A stretch of DNA of 64,000 bases from Olleya namhaensis (GTDB lineage: Bacteria; Bacteroidota; Bacteroidia; Flavobacteriales; Flavobacteriaceae), in the NCBI RefSeq assembly GCF_900114005.1, contig NZ_FORM01000001.1, positions 434,001-498,000 of the forward strand, in the 5' to 3' direction. Positions 37,031 through 44,793 of this stretch are shown in pieces (the stretch's first letter is position 1; each line of letters opens with the position of its first letter). The notes below the pieces were generated by a model. That model did not search any database and was not told the DNA's origin. It saw only the letters and a program-made list of their open reading frames with translations. The translations under genes were made by a program, and so were the position numbers.

Positions 37031-38026
37031 CTACTCAGTAAACTCAAAGTCTCCAAACTTTTCTAAAACCTCATCAAAAGCAGCAAATACATCTATAGAT
37101 GCATCACTAGTCACCATTTTCATGCGGTGTTCTTTAAAATGCGGAATACCTTTAAAGTAATTTGTATAATGACGTCTGGTTTCAAAAACACCAAGAATTT
37201 CTCCTTTCCAGTCAATAGACATTTGTAAGTGTCTTCTAGCTGCTTCTACACGCTCCTGCATAGTAATTGGTCTGTAATGCGCTCCGGTTTCAAAAAAGTG
37301 TTTTACTTGCTTAAAAAACCAAGGATTACCAATGGTTGCACGACCAATCATACAGCCATCTAAGCCATATTGGTCACGCATTTCCATCGCGCGTTCTGGT
37401 GTAGTAACATCTCCATTTCCAAACACAGGAATGTTCATACGTGGGTTATTTTTTACCTGTGCAATTGGTTTCCAATCCGCATCACCTTTATACATTTGCG
37501 CTCTGGTACGACCATGTATTGCTATAGCTTTACAACCTACATCTTGAAGTCGTTCTGCTACCTCAACAATTCTAATAGAATCGTGATCCCAACCTAAACG
37601 TGTTTTTACAGTTATAGGGATATTGGTACGTTTAACCATCTCTGCAGTTAGTTGCTCCATTAAACAGATGTCTTTTAAGATTCCTGCTCCTGCACCTTTA
37701 CTAACAACTTTTTTAACAGGACATCCAAAATTAATATCAATAATATCTGGTTTTGACTCTGCTACAATATCAATGGTTTGTAACATACTATCCAAATTAG
37801 CTCCAAAGATTTGGATACCAACAGGACGTTCTTTTTCGTAAATATCTAATTTCATAACGCTTTTTGCTGCGTTACGTATTAAACCTTCGCTACTTACAAA
37901 CTCTGTATACACCACATCTGCACCTTGCTCTTTACACAACGCTCTAAATGGTGGATCTGACACATCTTCCATTGGTGCTAACAACAACGGGAAGTCTGGA
38001 AGTTCTATATTACCTATTTTTACCAC
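37031..38026 (-). CDS. dusB: tRNA-dihydrouridine synthase
   Basis: FMN enzyme that reduces uridines in the tRNA D-loop. FPLLLAPMEDVSDPPFRALC near the start, INFGCPVKKVVSKGAGAG with the catalytic cysteine, and IAIHGRTRAQMYKGDADW are family signatures. The start is GTG 38026 (MVKIGNIELPDFP). A TTG six codons upstream lies inside the -7 promoter box and so is unlikely to be in the mRNA. About 331 residues, normal length. Convergent with the permease gene. Confidence 0.93.
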   Translation of the reverse strand: MVKIGNIELPDFPLLLAPMEDVSDPPFRALCKEQGADVVYTEFVSSEGLIRNAAKSVMKLDIYEKERPVGIQIFGANLDSMLQTIDIVAESKPDIIDINFGCPVKKVVSKGAGAGILKDICLMEQLTAEMVKRTNIPITVKTRLGWDHDSIRIVEVAERLQDVGCKAIAIHGRTRAQMYKGDADWKPIAQVKNNPRMNIPVFGNGDVTTPERAMEMRDQYGLDGCMIGRATIGNPWFFKQVKHFFETGAHYRPITMQERVEAARRHLQMSIDWKGEILGVFETRRHYTNYFKGIPHFKEHRMKMVTSDASIDVFAAFDEVLEKFGDFEFTE

Positions 38027-38041
38027 GATACAATTTTGGTG

Positions 38042-38049
38042 CAAAATTA
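38042..38049 (-). promoter_or_regulatory. -7 promoter box of dusB
   Basis: Minus strand TAATTTTG followed by CACC, the same arrangement as at rbfA. It gives a very short 5' UTR before the GTG start. Confidence 0.6.
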
Positions 38050-38096
38050 GTGTTTTTTAGGTAATTGTGTATATTTAACTAATAATCTATCATTAT

Positions 38097-38138
38097 TTGG
38101 ACCTACCCTTCAACCCTGAGCTTTTGTGTTGCAAATAA
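38097..38138 (+). pseudogene. Duplicated 5' fragment of the Lgt-like gene
   Basis: TTG at 38097 opens a 13-codon frame reading MDLPFNPELLCCK. It matches the start of the downstream Lgt-family gene, MQIPFNPELF, at both DNA and protein level (CCCTTCAA and CCTGAGCTTTT are identical). It breaks off after PFNPEL. The lipoprotein gene lies between the two copies, which suggests insertion with a duplicated junction. Confidence 0.7.
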
Positions 38139-38300
38139 ATAGTCTTCGTAAATGAAAATCTTAAATTTTGAATTTTTTCCCTAAAAACTACAAAAAAATG
38201 GGTAACATAATCTTTTTTTTCAGAACTTATCATAATAAACCAATCTGTAATAAGACTATTTTTTACTGATAAAATAATTCAAACCTTAAAAAACTATTTA

Positions 38301-38840
38301 ATGAAAAAATTTATACATTTAGCTATACTAGTTGCTTTAATTTCAAGCTGTGGAACTCAAAAAACTAGTCCACAATTAAAAAAATATAAAACAAAAGATT
38401 TTATCGTTAGTTACCCTAATACTTGGATGAAACATGTGAAATTTAATCATGTTGACTTTTTCCCAAAAGAATTTAAAATAAATCCTGAAAATGAATTAAA
38501 CCGACTTGCATTAAACAATAGTAAACTTAATTTAGAAAACCTTGATGAAGTTGAAAAGACAATAATTGAATTTAGTGAGTTTTCATATAAATGGCAAAAA
38601 AATAAAACTAGCGAAATAACTAAAATCAATAATGATTCAAAATTCCTTTACAAAATAGAATCTCTTTTTGAAACTAATTTTGACAAGAACGTTTATAAAA
38701 AAGTTGAGTATTTTTATGCAACAAAAAACAATAAATCTATTAAATATATAATATTTCAGATGCAAAAAGATCTATTTGATAAGTATATAAATGACGCCAT
38801 GATTATCATTAATTCTTTTCATAATAAAGAAAACAATTAG
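38301..38840 (+). CDS. AT-rich lipoprotein of unknown function
   Basis: A 179-residue predicted lipoprotein with lipobox ALISSC (Cys17) after MKKFIHLAILV. The mature part contains KTKDFIVSYPNTWMKHVKF, reminiscent of PsbP-like domains of short periplasmic proteins, and is rich in Lys, Asn and Phe. I do not recognise a family. Composition is more AT-rich than the neighbours. It is bracketed by a duplicated 5' end of the following Lgt-like gene, consistent with recent insertion. Confidence 0.75.
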   Translation: MKKFIHLAILVALISSCGTQKTSPQLKKYKTKDFIVSYPNTWMKHVKFNHVDFFPKEFKINPENELNRLALNNSKLNLENLDEVEKTIIEFSEFSYKWQKNKTSEITKINNDSKFLYKIESLFETNFDKNVYKKVEYFYATKNNKSIKYIIFQMQKDLFDKYINDAMIIINSFHNKENN

Positions 38841-38843
38841 CTT

Positions 38844-39593
38844 TTGCAAATCCCCTTCAATCCTGAGCTTTTTGGCATTAACATAAACACACATCTTGTG
38901 TTAGAATATCTCGCCTTTTTTATAGCGTATAGATATTATGTGTTTTTAAGAAAACGCAATACAGATGTTATTACAAGTAACAATAGATTGTCTATAATTC
39001 TAGGTGCAACTTTAGGTGCTTTAGCTGGCTCAAGATTGGTTGGGTTTCTAGAAAATCCTTTAATTGAATTTACATTAAATAATGCCATTACATTACTAAA
39101 CACAAAAACCATAATGGGTGGTTTATTTGGCGGTTTACTTGGTGTGGAATTGGCAAAGAAAATAATTAACGAAAAGCACTCGTCTGGAGATTTATTTGTC
39201 TTCCCTATAATTTTAGGAATTTTTATTGGTCGTATTGGATGTTTCTTATCTGGTACTAACGAGTTTACTTATGGCAAAGTCACTACTTCTACTTTTGGAA
39301 TGGATTTAGGTGATGGCTTACTTCGACATCCCACCTCTTTATATGAGTTGTTTTTTTTAATCTTTTTATTTATAGCTTTAAAAACTGTAAACAATAGATT
39401 ACAGTTAAAAAACGGAGATTTGTTTAAGATTTTTATGCTCAGTTATTTTGGCTTTAGGTTTTGTATCGAGTTTTTAAAACCTAATGTGTTTTATACTTTT
39501 GGTTTAAGTAGTATTCAAATATTATGTGTAATTTGTTGGTTGTATTACAGCAAATTTATTGCTAGTCTTTTACTTACCAAACACCCGCGTTAG
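38844..39593 (+). CDS. Prolipoprotein diacylglyceryl transferase-family membrane protein
   Basis: About seven hydrophobic segments over 249 residues. Lgt-like marks are GRIGCFLSG (129-137; canonical Lgt has GRIGNF, so the conserved Asn is Cys133), HPTSLYE (162-168, canonical HPSQLYE) and FRFCIEFLKP near 204. These show a diverged Lgt fold, probably not the housekeeping enzyme. The start is TTG 38844, forced by the reading frame. The last codon and stop are supplied by a dispersed repeat. It is followed by a Tes-like radical SAM gene, and a joint role in lipid modification is inferred. Confidence 0.8.
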   Translation: MQIPFNPELFGININTHLVLEYLAFFIAYRYYVFLRKRNTDVITSNNRLSIILGATLGALAGSRLVGFLENPLIEFTLNNAITLLNTKTIMGGLFGGLLGVELAKKIINEKHSSGDLFVFPIILGIFIGRIGCFLSGTNEFTYGKVTTSTFGMDLGDGLLRHPTSLYELFFLIFLFIALKTVNNRLQLKNGDLFKIFMLSYFGFRFCIEFLKPNVFYTFGLSSIQILCVICWLYYSKFIASLLLTKHPR

Positions 39594-39715
39594 CGATAGA
39601 AACGGTATCCTTTTTTACGTCAGTTCGAGTATTTTGTGAAGCATGAGCAAAATGTATCGAGAACAAGTAAAAAAGATTTAGTGGATAGCGCGACCCTTGT
39701 GGTAACGCCAAAATA
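39588..39715. repeat. Dispersed ~130-bp repeat (family D), copy 2
   Basis: Inverse copy of the element at 22526-22652. Shared blocks are ACGTCAGTTCGAGT, TTGTGAAGCATGAGCAAA, GTATCGAGAACAAG and CGCGACCCTTGTGGTAACGC. It forms the end of the upstream reading frame and nearly the whole gap to the radical SAM gene. Confidence 0.85.
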
Positions 39716-39731
39716 ACATAAATTACAGAAA

Positions 39732-41123
39732 ATGCCAGTTAGAAATTATACCTATTACGACTTTACATTAAGCTTGTGTCCTGAGTGTTTAAAACGTGTG
39801 GATGCTAAAATTGTCTTTGAAGATGATAATGTTTACATGTTAAAACGTTGCAAGGAACATGGCAATAGCAAGGTGTTAATTGCTGATGATATTGAGTATT
39901 ATAAAAACATACGCAACTACAATAAGCCTAGCGAAACACCTTATACTTTTAACACTAAAACAGATTACGGTTGTCCTTACGATTGTGGTTTGTGTCCAGA
40001 CCACGAGCAGCACAGTTGTTTGACGGTTGTTGAGGTGACGGACCGCTGTAATTTGACTTGTCCGACGTGCTATGCGGGCTCATCACCAACCTATGGCAGA
40101 CATCGTACTTTGGACGAAGTTAAGGCCATGTTGGACACTATTGTTAAAAATGAAAAGGAACCTGATGTGGTACAAATATCTGGTGGAGAGCCAACCATAC
40201 ATCCCCAGTTTTGGGAAATTATGGACTATGCCAAAACGTTACCGATTAGGCATTTAATGTTGAATACTAATGGGATTAAAATTGCTAAAGATTTCGCTTT
40301 CGCGGAAAGACTAAAAACCTACGCTCCTGACTTTGAAATTTATTTACAATTTGATTCGTTTGAAAACAGTGTGTTGCGCGAGCTTCGCGGTGCCGATTTA
40401 AATGATATCCGTAAACAGGCTATTGAAAACCTAAACAAATTAAACCTATCAACAACTTTAGTGGTCACACTACAAAAGGGATTAAATGATGGCGAGATTG
40501 GTAAAATTATTGACTACGCTTTAAAACAAAAATGTGTTAGAGGTGTGACCTTACAACCAACTCAAATTGCTGGTCGATTAGATAATTTTAATCCAGAAAC
40601 GGATCGGATGACCATTACTGAGGTACGTCGAAAAATAATGGAACAAACCACTATTTTTAATGCTGACGATTTACTTCCTGTACCTTGTAATCCTGATGCT
40701 CTGGTTATGGGTTACGCACTTAAACTAGGCGATGAAGTGTTTCCGTTAACGCGTTATATTAATCCAAACGATTTATTAGATAATAGCAAAAACACTATTA
40801 TTTACGAGCAAGATGAAGCACTGCAAGGTAAAATGGTAGAGTTATTTAGCACAGGAAACTCGGTTGAGGTTGCAGAAGAAAATCTAAAATCTATAATGTG
40901 TTGCTTACCAAATATTGATGCTCCAGAATTAGGGTATGACAACTTATTTAGAGTGATTATTATGCAGTTTATAGATGCTTACAACTTTGATGTTAGAGCT
41001 ATTAAAAAATCGTGTGTGCATATTGTAGATAAAGACAATAAAATTATCCCTTTTGAAACCATGAATTTATTTTATCGTGATGACAAAAAAGCACGCTTAG
41101 AACAACTTAGAAACGAGCTATAA
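39732..41123 (+). CDS. Radical SAM protein resembling tetraether synthase (Tes/MJ0619 type)
   Basis: 463 residues. An N-terminal rubredoxin-like site (CPEC, Cys16/19, and Cys40) is followed by a cysteine group CPYDCGLCPDHEQHSC (81, 85, 88, 96), the radical SAM cluster CNLTCPTC (106, 110, 113), the SAM motif SGGEP at 150-154, and late cysteines 268, 319, 390, 391 and 428 with IPFETMNLFYRD. This series of metal sites is that of archaeal Tes, which joins lipid chains by a C-C bond. The bacterial substrate is unknown. It follows an Lgt-like membrane protein, hence a lipid role is inferred. Start ATG 39732. Confidence 0.82.
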   Translation: MPVRNYTYYDFTLSLCPECLKRVDAKIVFEDDNVYMLKRCKEHGNSKVLIADDIEYYKNIRNYNKPSETPYTFNTKTDYGCPYDCGLCPDHEQHSCLTVVEVTDRCNLTCPTCYAGSSPTYGRHRTLDEVKAMLDTIVKNEKEPDVVQISGGEPTIHPQFWEIMDYAKTLPIRHLMLNTNGIKIAKDFAFAERLKTYAPDFEIYLQFDSFENSVLRELRGADLNDIRKQAIENLNKLNLSTTLVVTLQKGLNDGEIGKIIDYALKQKCVRGVTLQPTQIAGRLDNFNPETDRMTITEVRRKIMEQTTIFNADDLLPVPCNPDALVMGYALKLGDEVFPLTRYINPNDLLDNSKNTIIYEQDEALQGKMVELFSTGNSVEVAEENLKSIMCCLPNIDAPELGYDNLFRVIIMQFIDAYNFDVRAIKKSCVHIVDKDNKIIPFETMNLFYRDDKKARLEQLRNEL

Positions 41124-41185
41124 TTACTAAGTACAAATAAAAATAGAGTTATGCCACTACAATTTTTGATCATAAAAAATAAAAT

Positions 41186-41380
41186 ATGCTTCAAGTAATG
41201 ATTTTGAATATTAGCGGAAGTACTATATTACTGCTGCTTTTTATCTTTTATGGTGTTCCAATAATTGCAACAATTATTGCGTTATCTTTAAGACACAAAA
41301 AGCGAAAAACAGCTAAAGTTATTGGTATTTTAACTGCTGTTTATGTATTAATTAGCTTAGGCTATTGCGGAATTTTATGA
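41186..41380 (+). CDS. Small membrane protein, tandem paralogue 1
   Basis: 64 residues with two hydrophobic helices, about 9-35 and 44-63, joined by a basic turn (RHKKRKTAK). Its C-terminal half resembles the next gene (KTAKVIGILTAVYVLISLGYC against KAAKVLFILAAVYVIVSLGIC), so the two are tandem paralogues. The stop overlaps the following ATG by 4 bp. Function unknown; it lies 62 bp after the radical SAM gene. Confidence 0.7.
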   Translation: MLQVMILNISGSTILLLLFIFYGVPIIATIIALSLRHKKRKTAKVIGILTAVYVLISLGYCGIL

Positions 41381-41595
41381 ATACATTTTTTTTAATAGAA
41401 GCTACTGGAGGAGGTGGAAATTACGACGGAATAGTCTTATTTTTTGCTGCTATTATGTTTGGACCAGCTATTTTATTAGCTATTATTGGTTTGGCGTTAC
41501 TTAAAAAAAACAAAAAAGCAGCTAAAGTATTATTTATACTAGCTGCTGTTTATGTAATTGTTAGTTTAGGTATTTGTGGTAGTATGATGGCTTAG
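41377..41595 (+). CDS. Small membrane protein, tandem paralogue 2
   Basis: 72 residues from ATG 41377, which overlaps the previous stop as ATGA; a TTG frame 12 bp upstream is not needed. There is a glycine-rich stretch (ATGGGGNYDG), then two helices separated by LKKNKKAAK. Coupled translation suggests the two paralogues act together, perhaps as a hetero-oligomer. The last 30 bp overlap the convergent DUF4345 gene. Function unknown. Confidence 0.7.
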   Translation: MNTFFLIEATGGGGNYDGIVLFFAAIMFGPAILLAIIGLALLKKNKKAAKVLFILAAVYVIVSLGICGSMMA

Positions 41596-41964
41596 CAATA
41601 CCCACAATCCATAAAACCCTAAAAATAGCTCTGCAAAAGTCCCGAATTGATAACCAAAGGTTGGGACACCATCTAATGTTAAACTTAGTACTCTTCCAAA
41701 ACCTAAACCCAGCATAAATATCATATTGGTTACTAATGCTATTTTAAGATAATTAACTTTAAATACACCTAAAATCCATAGTGTAGAAAACCCTAAATAC
41801 AGCCCCATAATGGCCTTAAAAAAATTATGCTCGTCTATGGTGTCTAAATGAATATCAAACTCTGAACTTGGATTAAAACCATAAAAAAAAGAAACCGGAA
41901 CAACAATACATACAGATATGATTAAGTGTATTTTTGTTATTATGTTTTGGTTAGTGATTTTCAT
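41566..41964 (-). CDS. DUF4345-type small integral membrane protein
   Basis: A 132-residue protein with four hydrophobic segments. The pattern FFYGFNPSSEF near residue 27, FFKAIMGLYLGFSTLWILG and LGFGRVLSLTLDGVPTFGY matches DUF4345 proteins. No function is known. It converges on the small membrane pair with a 30-bp overlap of the 3' ends. Confidence 0.8.
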   Translation of the reverse strand: MKITNQNIITKIHLIISVCIVVPVSFFYGFNPSSEFDIHLDTIDEHNFFKAIMGLYLGFSTLWILGVFKVNYLKIALVTNMIFMLGLGFGRVLSLTLDGVPTFGYQFGTFAELFLGFYGLWVLLSHHTTTNT

Positions 41965-42232
41965 CTAAAATTAAAGTATCTAACACTACAGGCTCTTTTT
42001 ATTTACTGACCTTTTTGCTTTACCATTTCTAATAAATTTTTCTAAAAACTTCAAGTAACTATTCATGTCTAAAAAGCATAGGGTATTTATTACACCTAAC
42101 CTAATTTTAAAACGTGGAACTTATTAGTTTTCGTTTCTTAATGCAAAATGCTTTGGCGTAATAAACTTCTACAATAAAAGATTTGTAATCACCTGTTTTT
42201 GATACAATAAAATTAATACGTTAGAATCTATT

Positions 42233-44635
42233 TTACATGCCTAGACGCTCGCGCTCTTTTAGTGATTTAGTACGCTCATTGGTCTGCAAAGTCGTGTTTC
42301 CAAACTTATAACTAAAGCCTAGTTTAAAGTAACGGTTATCTATATTATGATAACTGTAATTGTTTTGGTTTGCAAATTTGGATCTTGCGCCAAAGTCTTG
42401 TTGGTTAAATAAATCTGCAAACATTAAGCTAACAACTCCTTTATTATTTAGGACTTTTTTACTTAAACTTAGGTTAGAATTTAAAATAGATTCGCCTAAA
42501 ATAGTCCCTTGTAAAAACTTACTTGTATATGCAACCGTTAGGTTTACAGCTAAACTATTATCTTTTAACATATTAAAACTACTGCTTATTTGAGAGAAGT
42601 TAGACCATTGGTTAAAATTATAGCTCTGATTATTAAAATTAATATCAAAATCGTGGTTAAAAAAGCTTGTCAGAAAAAAAACTGAATACTTGTTTGAGAT
42701 ATATAAGTCTGTTAAAAAATCTAGTCCATATTCTCTAACATTTTTAATATTGCTTTGAGAGTATATTAAAAAATTATTAGCGTTGTCTTGTATTGGTAAC
42801 TCATTAATTTGATTAGAAACAGTCTTGTAATAAGCTTCAATAGTAAAACTATCATTTATTGACGTCCCAATTGTAGAATAGGTAGTTATTGATGGTTTTA
42901 AATTAGGATTACCAGTAACAATAATATTGTCGTTTAAAAAGAAATTAAATGGGTTTAAATCTGTATAATCCGGACGTTCTATATATTTATTAAATCCTAC
43001 ATATAAGTTTGCCTTTTCAAAAGCTTGCCAAGTAACATTAAACGTTGGAAACCAATCCAAATAATCCTGACCAGTATTTAAATTACTAACCGGAGAAAAA
43101 CCATCAATATTGGTTTGCTCTAGTCGTAAACCAACTACAACACTCCATTTATCCCAACTTTTATCATAATTAATATAACCTGCAAAGACAGACTCGTCAT
43201 AATTAAAAACATCTGTATTAGCATTGTTAATAGTTTGACTGCCTGTAGATTGATCAACATCAAATTGTACAACATCACTATCTGTATTTATATTTGATGT
43301 TTTTATACCTAATGCTAAGTTAGACGTGTCATTAATTGGTAATTGATAATCCAATTTAACCGAAAAAATATCTGTTGATTGATTATTAACCGTATTAAAA
43401 CCTGTGCTGAAATTTGAAGCACTATTCTGGAAAAAATAATCTGAATTAACCGCTTGTCCCCTATTATAATCATAAGTCGTATAATGGGTATTTACTAAAA
43501 ACTGGGCTCCGTTTTTAAAACTATGTTTATAGTCTAAATCAGTACCTATGTTATGTTTTTTATCTTCAGAAAAGTTAAACGAGTTAAAGTTATAGTCGTC
43601 TACGCCTTGTAAATCTTTTACAAACGTATTTCCTTTAGTTTTATAATTGTAAAAAGGTAAATACAATACATTAGACGACAAACTTAAGGTGTTATTATCA
43701 TTGATATAATAATCAAAATTTAAATTGGCATTATGCGTCTTTGTAGTTGTGTTTCTATCTAAATCTGTTCTCCAAAATTCTGTTGCAATATTATTTTCTT
43801 GATAATTAATTTCATCAAGATTATTTCTATTTACTTTACTATGTTTATAACTATAATTAAGATTAAGGTTTATTTTATTTGTTTTATAAAACTGACTTAA
43901 ACCACCATCATACCTTGGGTAAACACCTTGTGTATATTTAGCCAAAACAGACCCTCTATAACCCATAATTAGATTTTTAGTCATCACAATTTTTAAAACT
44001 ATTCCACTGGAGGCATCGTAGATAGCAGATGGACTTGTAATAACTTCTATTTTTTGAATGGAATTAGCCGAAGAAGCATCTAGTAACATTGCTAATTCTG
44101 AGGCTGATAAATTAACTTTTCTATCATTAATATAAACGGTTGGGCTACTATTTTTAACCATAATATTATCATCCAAAACCAAGACGCCTGGTGTGCTTTT
44201 TAAAACATCAAGCATTGACCCCTCTACTAAAGCTGTGTTGGCCACATTAAAGATCATACGATCCGCTTGTTTAGTAAACTTTGGTTTTTTGGAGTTAACG
44301 GTTACTTCACCAAGGGTTTCAGAAGCTATTTTTAAAATTATTACTCCAACATCGGTTGTTTTGGTCAGAGAGATTGGTGTACTAACAGATTCAAAACCTA
44401 TAAAAGATAGCTTTACAACATACTCTCCTAAGGCTAAATTACCAATACTAAATTGACCTTCGTCATTAGTGCTTGATCCATTTATAACTTTGGATTCGTC
44501 AGAAGTATACAATACAGCGTTGGCATATGGGATGGGTTGATTTGCATCATCTACAACTGTCCCAGAAATGGTTAAATCCTGAGCGTAACTAGTTACAGAT
44601 AAACAAAAGACAATTAAAAAATTAAAGCGATTCAT
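42233..44635 (-). CDS. TonB-dependent receptor-like outer membrane protein
   Basis: 800 residues. Signal peptide MNRFNFLIVFCLSVTSYAQ, an N-terminal carboxypeptidase-regulatory-like beta sandwich (ISGTVVDDANQPIPYANAVL, residues about 23-105), a plug-like segment with DVLKSTPGVLVLDDNIMVKN, and a long beta barrel of the OMP_b-brl_3 group. The C-terminal residues SLKERERLGM do not end in an aromatic residue, so the barrel stops before a short charged tail. No SusD partner adjoins. Substrate unknown; it acts in the outer membrane. Alone between convergent or divergent neighbours. Confidence 0.85.
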   Translation of the reverse strand: MNRFNFLIVFCLSVTSYAQDLTISGTVVDDANQPIPYANAVLYTSDESKVINGSSTNDEGQFSIGNLALGEYVVKLSFIGFESVSTPISLTKTTDVGVIILKIASETLGEVTVNSKKPKFTKQADRMIFNVANTALVEGSMLDVLKSTPGVLVLDDNIMVKNSSPTVYINDRKVNLSASELAMLLDASSANSIQKIEVITSPSAIYDASSGIVLKIVMTKNLIMGYRGSVLAKYTQGVYPRYDGGLSQFYKTNKINLNLNYSYKHSKVNRNNLDEINYQENNIATEFWRTDLDRNTTTKTHNANLNFDYYINDNNTLSLSSNVLYLPFYNYKTKGNTFVKDLQGVDDYNFNSFNFSEDKKHNIGTDLDYKHSFKNGAQFLVNTHYTTYDYNRGQAVNSDYFFQNSASNFSTGFNTVNNQSTDIFSVKLDYQLPINDTSNLALGIKTSNINTDSDVVQFDVDQSTGSQTINNANTDVFNYDESVFAGYINYDKSWDKWSVVVGLRLEQTNIDGFSPVSNLNTGQDYLDWFPTFNVTWQAFEKANLYVGFNKYIERPDYTDLNPFNFFLNDNIIVTGNPNLKPSITTYSTIGTSINDSFTIEAYYKTVSNQINELPIQDNANNFLIYSQSNIKNVREYGLDFLTDLYISNKYSVFFLTSFFNHDFDINFNNQSYNFNQWSNFSQISSSFNMLKDNSLAVNLTVAYTSKFLQGTILGESILNSNLSLSKKVLNNKGVVSLMFADLFNQQDFGARSKFANQNNYSYHNIDNRYFKLGFSYKFGNTTLQTNERTKSLKERERLGM

Positions 44636-44754
44636 TTATAATAGGTTAAGCGCGCAATATAATAATAACTAAACACTTTCAGTTGTGGTAAAAACCACAA
44701 ATTTGGTCAAATTTGGTTTCCAAAGAAAAAAGAAAAAAAGCCCGATAATTACTT

Positions 44755-44762
44755 TATATTTG
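44755..44762 (+). promoter_or_regulatory. -7 promoter box of lepA
   Basis: TATATTTG followed by CAAC, an exact TAnnTTTG match 31 bp before the ATG. No TTG at the expected -33 position. Confidence 0.55.
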
Positions 44763-44793
44763 CAACAACCTTGATTTATAAGGTGATTTGACT

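Noticed and set aside
38301-41595. Prophage or insertion sequence as source of the accessory patch
   Set aside because: No integrase, transposase, phage structural gene or terminal inverted repeats seen; only the duplicated gene start remains as a scar.
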